Below are positions 58,382-62,642 of a stretch of 62,642 nt of DNA, in pieces. Position numbers and translations under genes: made by a program. Location of the stretch: assembly GCF_005222755.1 (NCBI RefSeq), contig NZ_STGD01000020.1, positions 1-62,642 of the forward strand. The letters run 5' to 3'. How positions within the stretch are numbered: position 1 is the stretch's first letter; each line of letters opens with the position of its first letter. The DNA comes from Roseomonas sp. HF4. Lineage in GTDB: Bacteria > Pseudomonadota > Alphaproteobacteria > Acetobacterales > Acetobacteraceae. The notes beneath the pieces were generated by a model, which ran no database searches, had not been told where the DNA came from, and saw nothing but the letters and a program-made list of their open reading frames with translations.

Positions 58382-59125
58382 ATGTGGCGTCCGAGACTCC
58401 TGCTTCCGGACGCTCGGCGGCGCGCGGGAACGCATGACAGCGTCGACCTGCTGCTGGTCCTCGCCGTCGACGTCTCGGCTTCGATCAGCGCGGAGGAGGC
58501 GCGAATGCAGCAGCGCGGCTATCGGGCTGGGCTGCGCCATCCGCTGGTGCTCGGCGCCATCGCCTCCGGCCCGGTCGGGGCCATCGGCGTCGCCGCCGTC
58601 GCCTGGGCCGGCCTTGGCTTCCAGAAGCTGGTCGTACCCTGGAGGCGGATCGTCGGCATGCGCGACGCCCAGGCCTGGGGCGAGGCGCTGTCCACCGCCT
58701 GGGCGCCGGTCCCCGAGGAAGCCGCCGCGGAGGCCTTCCCGAACGGTTCCTTGACTTGCATCTCCCGCGCCATCGACTTCTCGCGCGACGTGCTCGCGCG
58801 CGCGCCCTGGGACGCCCCGCGCCGGGTCATCGACGTCTCCGGCGACGGACCGAACAATGAGGGGCCACCCGTCGAGGAGGCACGCGACCGCGCCGTCGCC
58901 GAAGGCACGACCATCAACGGCCTAACGATCGAGGGAGACCCAGAGCTGGCCCGGATGTTCGGGGCCGGCGCGAGGCTCGCGGACTACTACCGCGATGCCG
59001 TCATCGGCGGGCCGAGTGCCTTCGTGGTGGTGGCGGAGGATATCCGCGCCTTCGGCGACGCTGTCCGCCGCAAACTGATCCTCGAGATCGCGGACGGTCA
59101 TGGCGCGGAAGGCCGTGCGCTCTGA
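58382..59125 (+). CDS. DUF1194/von Willebrand A-like protein (247 aa)
   Basis: The segment VDLLLVLAVDVSASISAEEA with the DxSxS-like metal site (MIDAS-type) and VIDVSGDGPNNEGPPVEEAR are hallmarks of DUF1194. LILEIADG closes the protein. The N-terminus (RRRAG) is basic rather than a signal peptide, unusual for the family, whose members are commonly exported, so the true start may be earlier or absent. A host gene of unknown role. Confidence 0.82.
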   Translation: MWRPRLLLPDARRRAGTHDSVDLLLVLAVDVSASISAEEARMQQRGYRAGLRHPLVLGAIASGPVGAIGVAAVAWAGLGFQKLVVPWRRIVGMRDAQAWGEALSTAWAPVPEEAAAEAFPNGSLTCISRAIDFSRDVLARAPWDAPRRVIDVSGDGPNNEGPPVEEARDRAVAEGTTINGLTIEGDPELARMFGAGARLADYYRDAVIGGPSAFVVVAEDIRAFGDAVRRKLILEIADGHGAEGRAL

Positions 59126-59437
59126 GCAGTGCGTCAACTCAACCTGTCCGCCGGCACGTGGACGCCTGCCGCTCCGCCTGGAATGACCTCCTTGCCGAGA
59201 CAGGACGCATCCGTTCTCTCGCCGATTTCGCGTCAGCTCGACCGGTAAATCCATAATGCGCTGGGTACGAAGGGGTATCATGCGCTCGCGCGCTTCGAGC
59301 CCGAGATAACCGCGCGCGTCGCCCACGGCGTCCAATCCAAGGGTGCGGGCCTTGCTGCGAATTTCAGCGCGCCTGTCCATTGAATGGTGCGCCTCATCGC
59401 GCAAAGCCGGGGCGGACGGGGCGGCCGGCATAAATGC
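59126..59437. other. Gene-free stretch before the MarR gene
   Basis: These 312 bases lie between the DUF1194 gene and the MarR operator. A minus-strand reading from 59382 gives MDRRAEIRSKARTLGLDAVG and LEARERMIPLRTQRIM, which may be the start of a lost gene, but it has no ribosome binding site and no family. I see no RNA gene. Confidence 0.35.
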
Positions 59438-59480
59438 GAAGAATTCTTCTTGCCGCAGGGATAATACAAAGTATTCTTCT
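59438..59480. promoter_or_regulatory. Probable MarR operator: 12-bp palindrome and repeated half-site
   Basis: GAAGAATTCTTC is a perfect 12-bp palindrome at 59438-59449. GAATTCTTCT at 59441-59450 recurs as GTATTCTTCT at 59471-59480, exactly 30 bases (about three turns) later and next to the ATG of the MarR gene at 59484. The AT-rich stretch between (ATAATACAAAGTATTCTTC) may hold the promoter. It fits an autoregulatory MarR site. Confidence 0.6.
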
Positions 59481-59483
59481 CAT

Positions 59484-60137
59484 ATGCCCCACCGGACCGA
59501 TCCCCCGTCGAGCCAACCCGTCCCCGTCATCCACCGGCGCATCCCCCAATACCTGGCGCGGCGCCTATGGCAGATCGCCAACACCTTTCAGAGCGAGGCG
59601 CATGCCGGCTTCGACCTTGCCGTCTGGAACGTCGCGCTGATCGCGCAGATCCAGACCACGCCGGGGATGGACCGCAACTGGCTGGCGGCGGCGATAGGCA
59701 TCGACCCGACCTCGACCGGCCAAGCGCTCGCGGCGCTGGAGGCGCGCGGCCTCGTCGCCTGCCGCGCCAACCCGCAGGACCGGCGCGCCAATGCCTACGT
59801 CCTCACGCCGGCGGGCCAAGTGCTGCGCGCGGAGTTCGCGGTGCAGGCCCGCGCAGTGGCGCGCCGCCTGCTCGCGCCGCTGACCGAGGCCGAGGCCGAG
59901 ACGATGCTCGACCTCATGGCCCGCCTCGTCGATGCCCATGAGACCCACGCCCGCCCCGGGGCCGGACGCCGGCCCCCGCGACGGGCACCCAGGGAGGAAA
60001 CCACCCCATGTCCGACACCCCCCGGTCCCTCGGCCGCCGCACCGCCTGCGGCCTCGGCCCCGGCCTCGGCTTCGTCCTCGGCGGGGGTGGCGCCGCGGCG
60101 CAGTCGGCGGCCTGGCCTGACCGCCCCGTCCGCCTGA
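59484..60137 (+). CDS. MarR-family regulator (217 aa)
   Basis: The protein holds IPQYLARRLWQIANTFQSEA, the winged-helix segments LAAAIGIDPTSTGQALAALE and RGLVACRANPQDRRANAYVL, then TPAGQVLRAEFAVQARAVA and a last dimer helix (MLDLMARLVDAHETHARPG). The MarR fold ends near residue 160. The rest (RRPPRRAPREETTPCPTPPG and on) is low complexity and overlaps the next gene by 130 bases in another frame, so a stop may have been lost. It likely regulates the TctC gene behind it. Confidence 0.85.
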   Translation: MPHRTDPPSSQPVPVIHRRIPQYLARRLWQIANTFQSEAHAGFDLAVWNVALIAQIQTTPGMDRNWLAAAIGIDPTSTGQALAALEARGLVACRANPQDRRANAYVLTPAGQVLRAEFAVQARAVARRLLAPLTEAEAETMLDLMARLVDAHETHARPGAGRRPPRRAPREETTPCPTPPGPSAAAPPAASAPASASSSAGVAPRRSRRPGLTAPSA

Positions 60138-61006
60138 TCGCGGCAGGGGTGCCGGGCTCCGGCATCGACCTGATCGCGCGCCTGCTCGCCGAGGGGCTGT
60201 CGCCGCGCCTCGGCCAGCCTGTGATGGTGGAAAACCGCGGCGCCGGCGGCATGGCGATCGCCGGCGAGGCACATGCGAGCGCACGTCCGGGCGAGACCCT
60301 GCTGCTCGCGCCGAGCGCGATCGCCTCGACCGTGCCCTATACCTTCGAAGGTCGGCTGCCCTACGACCCGGAACAGGACCTGCTTCCCCTCGGCCTGGTG
60401 GCGAGCGAGTTCCTCTGCCTCGCGGTGACCGCGGCCTCCCCGGCGCGGGATGTCGCGGGCCTCGTCGCGGCGTCGCGTGCGGCCCCGGGTGCGCTCAATT
60501 GGTACTCGGTGCCGGGTTTCATGGAACTGGCCTTCCGGCTGTTTCTGCACCGGCACGGGATGGACATGCCCTTCGTCGCCTATCGCGGCTCGCCGCAGGC
60601 GGTGATCGACCTCGTCGCAGGGCGCATCCAGGCGGCGATCCTGCCACTGACGCCGGCGCTTGCGGCGGTCCGCCAGGGGAGCATCCGCGCGCTCGCGACC
60701 ACCTCCCGTCTTCGCGCTCCGAGCCTACCGGATGTGTCGACCATGGTGGAGGCCGCCGCGCCGGGCCTCGCCTACGACCCGTTCACGGCACTGTTTGGTT
60801 GGCGTGGCATGCCGCCCGGCGCGCGGGAGAGGATGGCGGCGGCGCTGTCCGACACGCTCGGCGACCCGGCCTATGCGGCAAGGCTCGGCAATTCCGGCAT
60901 GCAGGCGCAAGCGGGCTCCGCATTGGCCTTGGCCGAGGTCATCGCGATGCAGCGCAGCCAGGTACAGACGGCGCTGCGCACCGTCGGCCCGCGGCGCGCG
61001 GGCTGA
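60008..61006 (+). CDS. Tripartite tricarboxylate transporter receptor, TctC/Bug family (332 aa)
   Basis: GGGAGGA lies upstream of the ATG. A signal peptide (TACGLGPGLGFVLGGGGAAA) precedes WPDRPVRLIAAGVPGSGIDL, MVENRGAGGMAIAGEAHASA, YDPEQDLLPLGLVASEFLCL and VDLVAGRIQAAILPLTPAL-like segments (IDLVAGRIQAAILPLTPALA), typical of TctC proteins. The substrate is unknown. It follows a MarR regulator, a common pairing for aromatic or organic acid uptake. No TctA/TctB permease genes are in the window. Confidence 0.92.
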   Translation: MSDTPRSLGRRTACGLGPGLGFVLGGGGAAAQSAAWPDRPVRLIAAGVPGSGIDLIARLLAEGLSPRLGQPVMVENRGAGGMAIAGEAHASARPGETLLLAPSAIASTVPYTFEGRLPYDPEQDLLPLGLVASEFLCLAVTAASPARDVAGLVAASRAAPGALNWYSVPGFMELAFRLFLHRHGMDMPFVAYRGSPQAVIDLVAGRIQAAILPLTPALAAVRQGSIRALATTSRLRAPSLPDVSTMVEAAAPGLAYDPFTALFGWRGMPPGARERMAAALSDTLGDPAYAARLGNSGMQAQAGSALALAEVIAMQRSQVQTALRTVGPRRAG

Positions 61007-61009
61007 GGT

Positions 61010-61261
61010 TCAGCCGTGCCCACGACTGGACTGGACCTCCCGCCGCGAGATCCAGACGCCCTGCGGCGGCTCGCTGGTCTGCCAGAACGCGTCGATCAGG
61101 ATCCTCTCGCCCGGATACCAGTGGCCGCCGATCGGAAGCCACACCGACTGGAGCAGGGTGACGCGACGCTGCGTGATGTCGTCGCGCGTAGTCCCCGTCA
61201 AATCCGCCGTGGTTGCGGAAGGCCGCGAGGTATTGCTTGGCATCCGCTGGCCGCTCCGCAC
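61010..61261 (-). CDS. Possible fragment of a small protein (83 aa)
   Basis: The last 60 residues (TRDDITQRRVTLLQSVWLPI, GGHWYPGERILIDAFWQTSE) read like an ordinary folded protein, but the first 25 are low-complexity. Another frame upstream (ADAKQYLAAFRNHGGFDGDY) also looks protein-like, so this may be one gene broken by a frameshift. Convergent with the TctC gene. No family recognised. Confidence 0.3.
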   Translation of the reverse strand: MRSGQRMPSNTSRPSATTADLTGTTRDDITQRRVTLLQSVWLPIGGHWYPGERILIDAFWQTSEPPQGVWISRREVQSSRGHG

Positions 61262-61536
61262 TCATCGCGAGCAGCACTCTGTTGGTGATCTGGACCGGCA
61301 ATCGGCGACGGTTCGAATCCCGGCGCACTCCCTCAGCCGGTTCCGATCCGTGACGTGCTCTCCGCCGGACCGGACGCTGCGCTGAGTGGCAGGTTTCCTC
61401 GGGTTTGCGGTGCAGACCTCTCGACCGGCCGGACGCGGAGACGGACGAATATCGCTCGCCGGAGGCCAGTTCTCTCCGGACCTCCTGACTTGGCTGATTT
61501 AGTACGGAACTCAAGATCTCAGGTAAACGGCCGGTT

Positions 61537-61770
61537 TCAGCGCGGTAGGCACTTGCCTCGGTTCGAACCCCACTTGCCCGAGATCCGCACTTCGAGAGCG
61601 AAAACTTCGGTGCGGCGGGGGGCAACGGTCAGCGGCGCGCTGATGGTCATCGCCATGGACACTGGCGATGCGCTGTTGAAGGCAATCCGGCGCACCCTGG
61701 CGTCTGCGGCCAACGCGGAAACGCTGGCCAATGCGAGCAGGAAAACGGGCCAAGTCTTCGTTGAGACCAT
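61537..61770 (-). CDS. Possible small secreted protein, perhaps truncated (77 aa)
   Basis: MVSTKTWPVFLLALASVSAL with AADA cut site is a good signal peptide. The remaining 54 residues (ARVRRIAFNSASPVSMAMTI, VAPRRTEVFALEVRISGKW) are beta-like and stop early. Between this gene and 61262 I see nothing else. Tentative. Confidence 0.35.
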   Translation of the reverse strand: MVSTKTWPVFLLALASVSALAADARVRRIAFNSASPVSMAMTISAPLTVAPRRTEVFALEVRISGKWGSNRGKCLPR

Positions 61771-62002
61771 CTGAAGCTTTTGACGGATCCATGCTCCGCG
61801 TCTCCGTCATCGAGGCTACCTCCATGGCTGTCTGCCTTGCCGATGTTCACCTGCCTTCCCCCGGCGCTGACTTGACTGGGTCAAGGTGCTGACGGGCTGC
61901 AGTGGTCTGGGTAATGCAAGCCTTCGGACGACCCATTCACCTACAGCGATGGTGAGCAGCCACATGCCGACAACCACGATGGCAGTGGTCAGCCCCGTGG
62001 CC

Positions 62003-62152
62003 TACGAGACCTTCGAGGACGTCACCGCAGATCTCCCGCGGTTCATCGAGAATGTCTAGAATTGCAAGCGGCTGCACTCGGCTCTCGGCTACCTCAGCCC
62101 CGTGCAGTTCGAGGAGCAACAGGCCCGGCGCCCTGTCAAAGCTGCAGCCTGA
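62003..62152 (+). pseudogene. C-terminal remnant of an IS3-family transposase (OrfB), with internal stop
   Basis: The frame YETFEDVTADLPRFIENV, a TAG stop (62057-62059), then NCKRLHSALGYLSPVQFEEQ and ARRPVKAAA ends in the well-known IS3 OrfB tail (N-x-KRxHSALGYLSPxxFE). The stop and the missing upstream part make it a pseudogene. It faces the minus-strand IS3 remnant on its right. Confidence 0.85.
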
Positions 62153-62204
62153 CCCATGTCCGGCCCCAGGGGCCCACTCCAATCGGGGGTCCCGTTTGCG
62201 TGCC

Positions 62205-62642
62205 GATTGACAACGCGGATCGCCAGTGCCTCGCGCGTGAACTCGTCCACCACGCACAGCATCCGGAACTTCCGCCCATCCCGGGTCCGGTCCTCAACGA
62301 AGTCGTAGGCCCAGACGTGGTTCGGCCGCTCCGGCCGCAGCCGGATGCAGGACCCGTCCGCCAGCCAAAGCCTGGCGCGTTTCGGCTGCCGCTGCGGCAC
62401 CTTCAGGCCTTCCCGACGCCAGATCCGCTCCACCCGCTTGCGGTTCACCGTCCAGCCCGCCCGCCGCAGCAGCGCCGTGATCCGGCGATAGCCGTATCGC
62501 CCGTAGCGCTTCGCCAGCTCGATGATGTCGGCCGTCAGCCGGGCCTCGTCGTCCGCCCCGCGCGGTACCTTCCGCTGCGTTGATCTGTGCTGCCCCAGCA
62601 CCGCGCAGGCCCTACGCTCGGAGATCCCGATCTCGCGCACCA
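62205..62642 (-). mobile_element. IS3-family transposase OrfB, N-terminal part; C-terminus lost, 5' end outside window
   Basis: The minus-strand reading MREIGISERRACAVLGQHRS, YGRYGYRRITALLRRAGWTV and the start of the DDE core (HVWAYDFVEDRTRDGRKFRM, LCVVDEFTREALAIRV) is a clear IS3 OrfB. Homology ends near 62205, after the first catalytic Asp; the frame then runs through unrelated sequence to 62089. The second Asp and the Glu are missing, so the transposase is inactive. Its true start lies beyond the window edge. Confidence 0.88.

Noticed and set aside
58922..59431. Minus-strand 169-codon frame over the end of the DUF1194 gene
   Set aside because: Half of it is antisense to DUF1194 and it shows no ribosome binding site; only its first 50 residues look protein-like and are mentioned as a possible remnant.
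61305..61335. GGTTCGAATCC resembling a tRNA T-loop
   Set aside because: The stem flanking the loop pairs over only two or three bases, and no anticodon, D-arm or acceptor partner is found upstream; it is probably chance.
1..62642. CRISPR arrays, rRNA genes and complete tRNA genes
   Set aside because: No regularly spaced repeats of CRISPR type and no rRNA or full tRNA cloverleaf were seen on either strand by eye.

Overview
The window is GC-rich DNA (coding regions with strong G/C third positions). The many tripartite-tricarboxylate solute receptors (TctC/Bug family), the DUF5943/V4R, DUF2924, DUF3489 and DUF1194 families and the IS66/IS3 remnants point to an alphaproteobacterium, most likely Acetobacteraceae (Roseomonas-like). 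This assignment is inferred from family content, not from a search.

Layout. (1) 1-2.2 kb: the start of an IS66-type accessory gene at the edge, then a two-gene minus-strand operon of an unrecognised protein and an XRE-HTH/ImmA-type metallopeptidase. (2) 2.2-4.8 kb: a minus-strand four-gene cassette (72-aa protein, DUF2924, large serine recombinase, HTH partner) in which each pair overlaps by ATGA; this is the probable integration module. (3) 4.8-6.0 kb: an immunity region, with a minus-strand S24-type repressor facing a plus-strand Cro-like gene across a perfect 7+5+7 inverted repeat. (4) 6.0-18 kb: early genes for recombination and replication: Sak4-like ATPase, SSB-like protein, DUF6511, HNH nuclease, Cas4/RecB-like nuclease, RecD-like helicase, Toprim primase/helicase, RuvC-like resolvase, a possible late regulator, DnaQ-like exonuclease, HU-like protein and a small HTH. 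(5) 18.3-21 kb: two tandem ParB-domain DNA methyltransferases preceded by a cluster of CTGCAAACC repeats. (6) 21-25 kb: accessory genes, several on the minus strand. (7) 25-48.6 kb: a nearly complete siphovirus morphogenesis set: terminase small and large subunits, gpW, portal, prohead protease/capsid fusion, DUF2190, a lysis cassette (M15 endolysin, nested Rz/Rz1, LydA-like holin), head-tail and tail-terminator proteins, tail tube, G/GT frameshifted tail chaperones, tape measure, GTA-like baseplate genes, tail tip and tailspike. Non-structural genes (cupin, endonuclease/exonuclease/phosphatase, trypsin-like protease) are inserted between these modules and look like morons.

(8) 48.2-55 kb: the right end is rearranged. 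A spanin pair follows the tailspike. Then come a CBS-domain gene, a decayed C-terminal copy of the tailspike (49.4-49.6 kb), a block of host-type genes (two TctC receptors, a LuxR-HTH/cupin regulator, a glutathione S-transferase, a truncated TctC), and finally a truncated GH24 lysozyme plus a second spanin pair (54.3-54.9 kb). This reads as a second, broken copy of a related prophage tail end that either was interrupted by host DNA or marks a recombination boundary. (9) 55-62.6 kb: host-type genes (three secreted proteins, DUF1194, MarR regulator with TctC receptor), gene fragments and two facing IS3 transposase remnants.

No rRNA, complete tRNA or CRISPR array was seen. The prophage looks coding-complete for particle assembly and lysis. 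Its att sites could not be located by eye.
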